Part shown: positions 14,201 to 26,200 of the stretch, piece after piece
How the letters are laid out: each line of letters starts with the position of its first letter
Numbering within the stretch: the stretch's first letter is position 1
From: Cornus controversa
Lineage: Eukaryota > Streptophyta > Magnoliopsida > Cornales > Cornaceae
Reading direction: 5' to 3'
Length of the DNA: 64,000 nucleotides
Assembly: GCA_026545225.1 (NCBI GenBank)
Contig: CM048849.1
Span: forward strand, 10,651,541-10,715,540
Notes under the pieces: model-generated
The model's input: the letters and a program-made list of their open reading frames with translations, nothing else
Told to the model about the DNA's origin: nothing
Database searches by the model: none
Program-made: the position numbers and the translations under genes

Positions 14201-17200
14201 TATATGTTTTGATTCATTAAAAATATGTTTTGAATGCACGAAATTGTTTCTAGATCAAAATTTACAGAATTTTTTTTTATCAAAGTCCAATATATGCCAA
14301 GATCGAAAGTTCAATCAAACAACAGATGGACGATGACTTCTGATTGAAACCTCGAATAATCGGTGCATAATATGTTCGGAAATTTCTCTTAAACAGAGTT
14401 TCAGAAAGATTTCTTTTTATGTTTCGCATATAATTCCTATATGAGCAATAAATATGGAGTTATAAACAGTCTAGGGGATGGCTAGTATCTCTCTACACAT
14501 TATTGAGAAAATGAATACACATCTAGAGAGAATTTTTATAGAGAGTATCTAGGCACATAAAGTGCATTTTTTTTTTTTTTTTTTTTTGGAAGTTAAAGCA
14601 ATACTCACACACACTGCCTCCACCGAGGCTTGAACCCTGGACCTCCCATTTGAAAAGCCAGAGCTCATACCGCTGGACCAATTGGTCTTTGGTAAGTGCA
14701 TATTTTTCTTTTTATCATTCAGCATGTTACATTTTAAATGGTGAGTCAATATTGAGAGTGCTGATCATCAACTTGTGGAGTCTAAATCGTCATCAACACC
14801 AAATCACATAACCGAACAACAATTGGATGTTACTAGTCATTGGAGATCAAAGCACAGGGATATAGTGAAGAGAGCACCAGCAAAGATCCGGTTGGACCTT
14901 CTACGGTATGGGTCAGAGGTAAGTAAAAGATTCTAAGTTAGAGTCCAGTTAACCTAGTTGTAATCCTTGCCTCTGATAGTGGATTTGATCTGCTTAAACT
15001 AGGTCCCGTAGTTTTTCCTATTGGGGTTTTTCACGTAGAACTATGTGTTCATGTGTAATTGCTTGATATTTTATTTGCTCTCTATATTTAATTGATATTG
15101 TTGTGTTTTAGAGAGCAACTAGTACAAAAAAGAAAAAAAGAGAAAGGGAAGATTAGTTTGCATAGAAGTTAAGAGACAACAAGGCCGACCAAAACTAACA
15201 TGGAATGAAGTAATTGAAAATGACTTCAAAAAAGTAAATATTAAAAGTGACATGGCATATAATATGTTAGGAATTGTGTCTCAAATTCCTATTATAATTA
15301 GGTTTCTATTTTAGAGTAGTAATTTATTTGGTAGTTTTTGTTAGACAAGTCTTAGGCTTCAAGTAATTGTAATCCTTGTCCAACAAGTAATTGGGTTTGA
15401 AGACTCTATAAATAAAGGTGAGGTTGAGAAGAGAAGGTAGAGAAGAAAAGTGTGAAGAGAGAGAAAATTGTAAGAGAGTTGAGTTAAACTTGTGTGTGAG
15501 AGAGAGAGAGAGAGAGAGAAAGAAAGAGAGTGTGTAATCTTTATATTGAAATAAAGATAGTCATTCTTCGCCCATGGATTAAGCAATTTGCTGAATCACT
15601 TAAATATTATCTTGTTTGTGTGCGTTTATTTTTTATTTACTTCTGATACGCCGAACCAAGGAGATTAATTCCCAACAAGTGGTATCAGAGCTATGGCAAC
15701 AACTATTACAGATGTAAAGTACTCAGTCGAAAGGTTTGACGGAAGAAAAAATTTCAGTCTGTGGCAAGTTCGAATGTGAGATATGCTGATTTAGCATGGT
15801 ATAGAAGAGGCACTGCGTGATAAACCAAAAGAGATGGATGGTGCAAAGTGAGAGAAGATCAATTCAATGGTGATGAGTGCGATTCGATTGGCATTAGCAG
15901 ATGATGTTGTGTACGATGTGATAGAAGAAGCTTTAGCAGCAGGTATGTGAAAGAAATTGGAGAATCTTTATGTGGGAAAGAATCTCACCAACCGACTAGT
16001 CTTGAAACAAGAGTTGTACTCTTTCTGTAGGAAAGAAGGTGTAAGCTTTTAGGAACATCTCGATGAGTTTAATAAGATTGTTTGTGACAAATCTAATGTT
16101 GATGTTAAGTTGAGTGATGAGGATAAAGCTATTACATTGTTCACATCGGTACACTCTACTATTAAGAATTTATTTAATACTTTGCTTTATGGGAGAGATA
16201 CAATAACGATGGAACAAGTTAAGAGTGTTTTATTCTCCAATGAAAAGTTAAACGTGAGGATCAACATGATCCGTCTCAAGCTCTTGTTGTCTAATAGAGG
16301 AAGAGGTTTGGAGCTCCAGGGAAATTTGTGCCGAGGCCATTGTTGGAAAGAAGGTGCTACAATTGTGGGGATGAAGTGATGTTGATGAAGTGTTATCAAT
16401 CATAGAAAACAAGGGAGAAGATAAGGAGTGGATACTTGATTTTGCTTGTTCCTTTCATGTTTGTCCTCATAAAGAGTGGTTTGCTACCTACAAACCTGCA
16501 TGTGGTAAGGTATTTATGGGAAATAATGTTTCTTGTGATGTTATGAGAATTGGAACAATAAAAAACAAGACAACCAATGATTTATAAGAACTATAATAAA
16601 TGTACGTCATATTCCAAGTGTTAGAAGGAATGCGATCTCTATAAGAGCTTTGAATTCGAAGGGTTGTTGGTGTGAAGTGAATAATGGGTTGATGAAGATT
16701 AGAAAAGGGTCATGTATCATTCTTTTAGAAACGAAGGTTAATAATCTCTATGTTAGGTGGAGCAGTTGCAAAGACATTATGGAAGTCTGTTACTAGATCT
16801 ACTAGAGTGATGGATGATCAAGAGCGGCAAGGGAAGGAAAAAGTCTTGGCAATTGCAACAACACCAACTTTCATCCCAAAAGCAAGAAAAGTTCGATTCG
16901 GTGATGTGAGAGTAGATTCCAAGTTTGACTATTTGAACTTGGAGTTTGCTCACAATAGATGAGTGTGATGGAATGGCAAAGAGCGACAAGAAGGAAGAAG
17001 ATGTTAGGTTCGTGATGGAGGGATTTCTTCAGTCAAGGTGGAGCTATAAAGGAGCACGTGAAGATCAAATTTAAGCCAAGGTGGAGATTGTTAGAAATTG
17101 TGTCTCAAATTCCTATTGTAATTAGGTTTCTATTTTAGAGTTGTAATTTATTTGGTAATTTTTGTTAGGCAAGTCTTAGGTTTCAAGTAATTGTAATCCT

Positions 17201-20200
17201 TGTCCAATAAGGAATTGGGTTTAAAGACTCTATAAATAGAGGTGACGTTGAGAAGAGAAGGTAGAGAAGAAGAGTGTGAAGAGAGGGAGAATTATAAGAG
17301 AGTTGAGTTGAACTTGTGTGAGAGAGAAAGAAAGAGTGTGTAATCTTTATATTAAAATAAAGATAGTCGTTCTTCACCCGTAGATTAAGCAATTTGTTGA
17401 ACCACGTAAATCTCGTCTTGTTTGTGTGCGTTTGTTTTTATTACTTCCGTTGTGCCGAACCAAGGGGATTAATTCCCAACATAATAGAATAGAAAAAGAA
17501 ATTTCATGTGATTGACCCCATTCATATGAGAAAAAAGGCAAAAATGATGATGATAATATTGTTGTATTTTAAATATAATTGTTAGAATTTAAAAACTCTG
17601 TTAATTAGAAAATGAACAAAATTTATTCACTACTCTAGAGCCTCGGCCAACAATCCTTTAATTCTTCTTAACTGTTTCCAAATAATCTAATAATAGCATG
17701 TGACAGGACAACTAGCCAAACTAGAACCTCAAAAACAAGTGAGTAGAAGGGTACTTCATGATGACCAATGAAGGCTCTCCTGGAAAGCCGTTAATATAAG
17801 ACTCATATAGCAATAATAGGTTACTTTTCTCCTAAGATCAAGCCTAAGAAGTACGGACATTTCAGTTAGCGTATATTAAGTAATTTTTTTGTATATTGGT
17901 GTTTCCTTATTTAGCTAGGAATTAGTTGTCTAATTGATTCAGATTGATTGTATGATTGACTATCCTAAAATAGGATTGTGCATCATGTATAAATACCCTT
18001 GAGATATATGGAAAATATAAGCTTTTTCAATTCAATTTGGTATCAGAGCTAAGGCAGAGAAATTCCGCTGCTGCCTTTTTTCTTTTCCCGGTTGAAACCC
18101 TAATCCCGAAGAACTGCAGCTGCCGCTGTTTTTTCATCTCGTGCTGCCTGCCTATCTTCCATCACCGCCCTACTCTAAACCCTAGCCGCCACCTTATCAA
18201 TCTTTCCAACCTTTGACGCTACTTCATTACACGATTATGTTTGCAAAAACAGATACAAGTAATTCTGACAGCAAGAAGCCTTCCACGGTGACCATTCATG
18301 AGACTTCCTCTCCAATTCATTCTATTAAATTGGATGGTGCTAATTATCGTGTTTGGTCTCAAATTTTGGAGATGCATATTGCTGGCAGAAAGAAGAAGGG
18401 CTATATTACAGGGAGAAAGGCTGCACCCGCAGAGAGTGATCCAAGCTATGATGAATGGGAGGCTGAAGACCCTCTAGTCAAGTCTTGGCTCATCAATTCC
18501 ATGACTGACAAGCTGATGTCACACTTTGTGCAGTGTGGAACGGCTAAGGAGGTTTGGGATGCGATCAAGAGGAGCTATCTTGACGTTTCTGATTCTTCTC
18601 AAGTCTATGAATTGATGAAGAAATCATTTCAATCACATCAGGGTGGTCGCCCTCTTGCAGAATATTACAATGAGTTAAACTCAATATTCATGGACCTTGA
18701 TTATCGTACTAAGGATCGGGTCTATATGTTTCTTGCAAGACTTGACCACAGTTTGGATAAAGTTAGCAGTCGTGTCTTGGCCACCTCTCCTTTACTAAGT
18801 CTGAAGGAAGCCTATTCTCTTGTCCATCGCAAAGCACAGAGAAAAGTCACTATGGGAACGGAAGATCACTCTGAGGCCTCCACACTGGCTGTCCAAAGGA
18901 ATAATACTTGACCAGCATTTTTTGCTCCTTCTACCGACTCTTCCTCTCGCTTCTGCACCCACTGCAACAGAGTGGTATAAGCTTAAGCAAGTCGAGAGAA
19001 AAAACAAGAAATCTGCTCAGGTTGCCCTCTCCGACACTACTCCTGCTTCTGCTTCTTATGTTTCTCGATTGTCTTCTCAAGAAGGTAATTCTAGTTCGGT
19101 TTTCATTTTTGCTGCCTCTAACACTTGGGTTATTGATTCAGGAGCCACTGATCATATAACTAGTAAATCTTCCTTACTTGACTCTCTAATGCCCTCACCT
19201 GTCAAGTCTGTTCAGGTTGCTAATGGGACTCCTATGTCGATTTCAGGGGCGGGGAATGTATCACTTTCTCCCACTCTCTCCATGTCTTCTGTCTTACTTG
19301 CGCCTAACCTCTCTAATAGTCTTCTTTCCATTAGAAAGATTACCAAACATCTTAATTGTTTTGTAACCTTTCACTCTACTCATTATGTGTTTCAGGACAA
19401 TCTTATGAAGATGACGATTGGCATTGGTAAGGAAAGGGGAGGACTTTACTACTTGGTGGGGGCAGGGGAGTTGCAATCTGAATCTGGTCGTGGTTTTCAA
19501 GTAGTAAGAGAGACTTCTGATAGAGAGAAGATTCTTTTATGGCATTATCGTTTGGGTCATCTATCTTTTTCTTATTTAGAATGTTTATTTCCTCAGTTGT
19601 TTCGGAATGTTTCTGTTTCTAGTTTAAGGTGTGAACAACGCATTTATGCTAAAAATCATCGTCTAAGAAGCACGGAAACGGATACGGGACACGAATACGA
19701 CACGACACGGACACGGCGACACGGCAAATCCTAAAAAATTAGGACACGGACACGGCGGGGACACGGCAAATAATAAATATTTATTTTTATATAATATTTG
19801 ATGTCATACTTTAAATAATTAAGAGTAATATTATTTTTCAATTTTCATCAACCTAACAAAGAAAAAATTCACAAATCATAAATCACAAGTACACAATTGA
19901 ATCTACTCAACAACAATAATTATAAGAGAACGATGTCACAAAGTCATAAAACCAAATCAAAACGAGACATTAAAATAAAAACTAGTCTTATCATTTAAAC
20001 ATCATCATTCTAGCTTACTCCAAATACAAATGCATCATGAGAAAGTCACATGTAAAAGATAGCAGTTGTACAGTAAGAGAAAGAAGAGTAAAAAAGAATA
20101 AAGATGAAGAGATGAGATGGGCTATAGTTGAATTGTTAAAACAACATTTCTAGACTTGTGTTTTGCTAGGAAAAAGAAAAAAAGAGGCTAGAAAAGGAGA

Positions 20201-23200
20201 AAAAAGCAAAAACAATTAGGGTTTTGTTAGAAAAATAATTAGGGATTAGTGAAAAATAAAGTAAGAATCCATGGAAGAGAGAAGATTCATGAAAATAAGA
20301 GGAAAAAGAGAAAAAATAAATTTGGCGTGTCCAACATGTGTCCGCGCCGTGTTCATGCCGTGTCTGAAAATTCAAGCCGTGTCAAAAATAATTAGGGTTT
20401 TGTTAGAAAAATAATTAGGGATTAGTGAAAAATAAAGTAAGAATCCATGAAAGAGAGAAGATTCATGAAAATAAGAGGAAAAGAGAAAAAAAAAATTTGG
20501 CGTGTCCAACATGTGTCCGCGCAGTGTTCATGCCGTGTCTGAAAATTCAAGCCGTGTCGGACGCGTGTCCGCGCCGTGTCCATGCCGTGTCCGAGCCTTG
20601 TCCGCGCGTGTCCGAGCCGTGTCCGCGCCGTGTCCAAAAATTCAAAAAAATAAAAAAAAATCAGACACGTTTTTTAGCGTGTCCGACACGTGTCGGGGCG
20701 TGTCCGACCCGTATCCGTGTCCGACACGTGTCCAACACGGATTCTTTGCCTTCTTAGGCATGTCCGTGCTTCCTAGATCATCGTGTACCTTTCAAAATAA
20801 GTTTCAATAAAAGTCCGATTCCTTTTACTCGTGTTTATACTGATGTTTGGGGTCCTTTTTCTACTCCTTCTGCTTCGAGTCATAAATATTTTGTGTCTTT
20901 TATTGATGACTGTATTAGGGTGAGCTAGGTATATTTGTTGAAGTCTAAGAGTGATGTTATACATGTTATACCTCAATTTTCCAAAATGATTACCATACAA
21001 TTTCATACTCAAGTTCAGGTCTTTCACTCTGATAATGGTCGTGAGTTTGTGAATTAGTCCTTGTTGATTTATTCAAAGAACATGACATTCTCCACCAGAC
21101 AACGTGTACATACACGCCACAACAGAACGATATAGCAGAGCGTAAGAACCGCCACATTTTAGAGGTGGCCAGAGCTTTATGCTTTCCTATGCGTGTACCC
21201 AAACGTTTTTGGGCTGAGGCTATTATGACCGCTGTCTTTCTCATCAACCGAATGCCTGCTCATATCATTGACTATCAAACTCCTTTGAGAATGTTATCAC
21301 GGTTTCACCCTATTCCTTCTATTTTAAATCTTTGTCCTAAGATTTTTGGTTGTGTGTGTTATGTTCATGTGCACTCTCATCAAAAGGGATAAGCTTGATC
21401 CTCGTGCTCTTAAGTGTCTTTCTTGGATACTCTAATTCCCAAAAAGGCTATAAATGCTTTCATCCTCCTACAAGAAAATACTATGTGTCCATGGATGTTC
21501 AGTTCTGTGAACGGGAGTCTTATTTTTCTGGGGATATGTCTCAGGTTCCTCTTCAGGGGGAGATTAGTAGTAAGGAAGAGGAACGGTTATGGTTAGAAGA
21601 GAAGAGGTTATGGATTTCGGGTCCGGGGGAGGATTCAATTGATTTGGGTAAGGGGGAGTCTTTACATGCTCCCAAACCTATGGCAGTTGAGTCTGAACCT
21701 AAGGAAAGAAGAGGTGACAAACTAGCCTAGTTGTTCCATCAGGGTTATACAAAGAAGAACAAGGATGCTACTGTCATATCCCCTCTAAGCGCCAATACTC
21801 CTCTTGATGATACTACCATGCCATCGGATGACTCTTCCAAGACTACTCCTGAGGTACATGTTCCTTCTCCTTTAACTTCCGAAACTGCTACCTTGGATCC
21901 ACAAGGTGATGATCAAGGTAGGAGATATCCTCTTCGAGATCGTAAAGAACCTGATAGGTTGGGTTTCAATCATGTATCTTCTAATGTTGTCTATCCCATT
22001 TCTAATTTTATCTCTTATCATCATCTATCTAAGACTCACCTAGCTTTTGCCCTTCAGTTGTCTTCTATGTCTATTCCTAGTCATTTTCAGGAAGCCCTTG
22101 AAGATCCTAAGTGGAAGTCAGCTATGGTAGAAAAAATGAAGGCTCTCCAGAAGAACTTTACTTGGGAGATGGTCGAGCTACCTCACGAAAAGAAGACAGT
22201 GGGATGTAAGTGGGTGTTTTCAGTAAAATACAAGTCCGATGGGACAATTGACAGGTACAAGGCTAGATTGGTTGCCAAAGGATACACCCAAACTTATGGG
22301 ATCGACTATCAAGAGACCTTTGCTCCTGTGGCCAAGATGAATATTGTTAGAGTCATACTCTCCCTTGCAGTCAATCTGGACTGGCCATTAAGACAGTTTG
22401 ATGTGAAGAATGCCTTCCTCCACGGTGATCTAATAGAGGAGGTGTACATGGATCCCCCTCCGGGGTTTACACCAAAAGGAGGTAAGGTATGCAAACTGAA
22501 GAAGGCTCTGTATGGGTTGAAGCAGTCGCCAAGGGCATGGTTTGGCAGGTTAAGCTACTCAATGAAGAAGTATGGTTTTAAGCAAGCTTTGGCAAACCAC
22601 ACTCTGTTCTATAAGAGAGATGGTGATGACATTACTTTGCTTATTGTTTATGTTGATGACATGATTGTTACAGGTAGTAACTCTGGTGAAAGAGAGAAAC
22701 TTCGGAGATATCTGGCCAAGGAATTTGAAATGAAGGACTTAGGGGCTCTAAAATACTTCTTGGGCATTGAAGTGTCTCGGTCCAAGCAAGGACTCTTCCT
22801 CTCACAACGGAAGTATACGTTAGATCTCTTGGCTGAAACTGGAAACTCTGCCTGTGAACCTGTAGGTATTCCCATTGAGGTGAATCACGGCCTGTCTATC
22901 TATCCTGATCAGATTCCAACAAACAAAGAGAGATATCAGAAACTAGTGGGGAAATTGATCTACTTGACTCACAGTAGACCTGACTTATCATATGCAGTTA
23001 GTGTTATAAGTCAATTCATGTATAATCCGAGTGACCGACACATCCGAATGCAGTGAATCGTATCCTGGCTTATCTGAAGTCCTCTCCAGGCAAAGGTATT
23101 ATGTTCTCCAAACATGGACATCTTGATATTGTGGGTTACATAGACTCTGACTTTGCTGGATCCAGATTGGATAGGAAGTCTACTTCAGGGTATGTGTCAT

Positions 23201-26200
23201 TTGTAGGAAGTAATTTGGTGACCTGGAGGAGTAAGAAACAGAATGTGGTATCATTATCTAGTGCAGAAGCTGAATACCGTGCGCTCCATCATGCGACTAC
23301 AAAACTTACTTGGCTAAGAATTCTCTTAAACGAGCTCGGGTTTGGTTCAAATAAACCTATGGTGCTCTTTTGTGATAACACGACAACTATTGAGATCGCA
23401 AATAACCCGGTACAGCACGACCGAACGAAGCATGTTGAACTTGACAGGAACTACATCAAAGATAACCTAGATTCTGGTATGATAAGGATTCCCTACATTA
23501 AAAGTGCAGATCAACTGGCTGATATGATGACCCATGTTGTTACTAGTGGTCCATTCTATACATCACTATCCAAGTTAGGCATGTGCGATATCTATGCATC
23601 AACTTGAGGGGGAGAGTTAGCGTATATTAAGTAATTATTCTGTATATTGGTGTTTCCTTATTTAGCTAGGAAGTAGTTGTCTAATTGATTCTGATTAATT
23701 GTATGATTGACTATCCTAAAATAGGATTGTGTATCATGTATAAATACCCTTGAGATATATGGAAAAATATAAGCCTTTTCAATTCAATTACTTCTACAAA
23801 AGTGCAGTGTCCGTGTCGGACAACGACACTTCATCGACACTTCTGGAGACGTGCCCAACACTTCATGGTCGTGTCCCTAATTTAAAAATAATTTTTATTA
23901 TTTTGGACACTTGGCGAACACATCTTAAACACTTGGTCAACACATCTCGGACAGTTGATTAACACATTCCAAATATTCAACCAACACTCTTCGTCTTATA
24001 TAAAACAAACACATGTCAGTCTTGGAGACAAGATTGTGAACATATATCAAAGTGTCCAACCTCTTTTTTAAAAATTTGGCATTCAACACATGTCATAGTA
24101 TATAATGAACAAAAACATAATTATAATGACAAGATGGAAGAGTAATATCATATATAATATAATATAATATATTCTTTTTTATATTTGAATAGCTTCATAA
24201 TCTAACTTATGTAACTTTAGTATAGAAATTATAAATTAAAGTTTTATAATTGTCTTACTCCATAGATAAATAAATGAATATCTATATTTATATTTAGATT
24301 AGCCATGTCAACACCGTGTCTGTGTCTTAATTTTTTAGAATTTGACGTGTTGGCGTATCCGTGTCATATCGTGTTCATGTCCCGTGTCATTGTCCATGCT
24401 TCTTAGGATCAAGCATAAACTGGCTTAATATACGTAAATGATATGCAATGTCTATTTGAGTGATTGTAAGAGAAGTTAGACTACCTATGAGGCGACAATA
24501 AATGTCAAGATCAAGAATAGGAACTCCAAGATCTGCTTTGAACAAAAAAATTTGATCCAAGGGTAAGGATACCTAGCAAGATCCAAAAAGACCAATTTTG
24601 CTAATGGGTAAGAACCGAATCCAAAGCTCTGATGAAGAGTATGTGCAAAGATCGTAACTTAAACCTAGAGGGGGGTGAATAGATCTTGTTGGTTGTGTTA
24701 GCTAATTTTAACTAGTCTTTATATTTTGATTAAATTACCAAATAACAGAAATTTAAACTAACACAAAATCTCAATGATCAATCAAACCATCATGCTTTGA
24801 TCATAACACATGCAATCATTAGCAATATAAAGCAAAGCAAAAAAAAGCATCATAATGGAAAACCCCAAAGAGGAAAACAACAGGACATAACCGAGTTAGA
24901 TCAAAATCCACTATAAGAAGAGATTACAACTGATCCAACAAATTCACACTTAGAGTCTCTAGAAACACAGTTCGCTTTGTCAACAGATTGCGGTCCTCAC
25001 GCAATCCGCTCCTTCAATAACTATTTGATCTCTGGAACCAGTCGCAAATTCAATAGAGCTTCGTAGTAATAAATGTCAACACTCATATATTGATGAAAGC
25101 AAAAACAAAATACATATGCACTCCAGGCTCTTAATAATGATCTGAATCTCTCTAGTCTATGTGTATTTTGTTTTTTGAAATCATGAGCTATTTATAGGCA
25201 AAATAGAATAGTAAAGAGATTAAGGTTTTAGTGTTTTAATCCCAAAAGGAAACTGTTGTTTTCAATCGATCAAGGACTCGTGTCAATCGATCGACAGACA
25301 TCCTATGAGCCTAAAGGCTTTACCACAAGACCAATCTAGTTGTTTTGATGATTACAACCTTTTAATGTGAGAATTTAATATTCTTTAGTATATTGTATTT
25401 TAGGATTTCAGGTCTTGACCCTCATGACATGTTCATCATATACTTGGGCATTCAGCTGCAATGCACCTTGGCATTAAGTTGACACATGAAGCCAACTTTG
25501 ACCTTGGAATTCTTGCCTACACCAACAAGCCCTTCCTCACACCTGTCATAACCATGAAGTCTCTACTCACAGCAACCTTGACCTTGGTATTCAATATAGA
25601 CACTCTTATTGGGCATTAGATGTCTTGCTCTTCGCCCCTTTCCTTTCAAATGTTCAAATCTTCCAAATTGTCCTTTCTGGTTTATAACAGTAACACTTTT
25701 GAATATAGCTATAAATATTCATCTTCAGTGACCATTGAGATTTGTGAGAGTGAAGAAAAAGAAAACTCCTCCTATTTGAACCATTGTCCCTCCATCTTGA
25801 TGTTAAGAAGATCTATAACTGACCTTAGATCAATCTTCATCAATGGATGAGCCTCTCCTCCAAGCAGAGCATGATTTGTCATATCTCTCAACTGGGCAGA
25901 TCATCTCTTGCTTAGGCCATATCCCAGCCATCATCATCCTTCACACACCACGATGATTTAGTAGTCTGCTCACATCAAAGTTAAAGTTGTTCAGGCCAAC
26001 CTGCCAGCAAAACTTCTTTAGTTTGTGGTTCCTCTAATCATCATCATCCAACACCCTTATGATGATTAGCCCTTATCATTGCTGAAGCATAGTATGATGA
26101 GGCCATCCTCCTTGCAGATTATCTCTTGCTTTTACCACACCTTGTTCACTTCAACCAAACCAACCCAAAAAATTCTTCAACCATACCTGGAGTTGAGCTT

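Larger units (their letters stand above)
15265..17481 (+). mobile_element. Non-autonomous Ty1/copia element, 2.2 kb, TSD TAATA
   Basis: LTRs 15265-15677 and 17089-17481 run TGTTAG...CCCAACA. The TSD TAATA is exact (15260-15264, 17482-17486). PBS TGGTATCAGAGC follows the left LTR and AAGGTGGAGAT precedes the right one. The interior keeps a stop-ridden copia gag ([19 protein letters not shown]) and a protease-region remnant ([19 protein letters not shown]). Integrase and RT are deleted. The LTRs differ mainly in the length of a GA repeat. Confidence 0.9.
15170..17560 (+). mobile_element. RTE LINE 3' remnant, split by a copia element
   Basis: The left part (15170-15264) encodes [20 protein letters not shown], the RTE C-terminal GRPK..W motif. 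The right part (17482-17560) has the RTE 3' end (TGATTGACCCCATTC, then a GAT microsatellite). The 2.2-kb copia element at 15265-17481 separates the halves, so the LINE is older. Confidence 0.75.
17864..23789 (+). mobile_element. Ty1/copia element, 5.9 kb, near-complete but decayed
   Basis: LTRs of 174-175 bp (17864-18037, 23615-23789) have noncanonical ends (no TG..CA). TGGTATCAGAGC follows the left LTR directly and the purine tract GAGGGGGAGAG precedes the right one. Flanks ATTTC and ACTTC form a 5-bp TSD with one mismatch. The order is copia-type: gag, protease, integrase, RT, RNase H. Gag, RT and RNase H are still long open frames, whereas integrase is broken and also split by a 1.1-kb DNA element. 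It sits antisense in BSH intron 2. Confidence 0.93.
17844..24406. mobile_element. DNA transposon (8-bp TSD) interrupted by a copia element
   Basis: Termini CTAAGAAGTACGGACA (left) and, inverted, CTAAGAAGCATGGACA (right) are flanked by exact GATCAAGC (17836-17843, 24407-24414). Only 20 bp of the left end precede the copia insertion at 17864; the rest is 23795-24406. The body is rich in GTGTCCGTGTC-type motifs in opposite orientations at the two ends. It has no coding capacity. The 8-bp TSD suggests hAT, but the ends are not the canonical CAGGG type. The element at 19663-20776 belongs to the same family. Confidence 0.78.
17735..24600 (-). mobile_element. Old copia pol (RNase H region) fragment, split by insertions
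   Basis: The right piece (24415-24600, minus strand) reads [19 protein letters not shown] then [14 protein letters not shown], the copia YRRLVGSLIYLT..RPDIAYAVHVLSQFM region. The left piece (17735-17843) continues it as a decayed sequence in the same orientation. They are separated by the DNA element 17844-24406, whose 8-bp TSD lies at the join. This is the oldest layer of the nest. Confidence 0.7.

Noticed and set aside
14568..14693. tRNA gene on the minus strand
   Set aside because: A and B boxes are present but there is no acceptor stem or anticodon arm, and a poly(A) tail with TSD shows a SINE.
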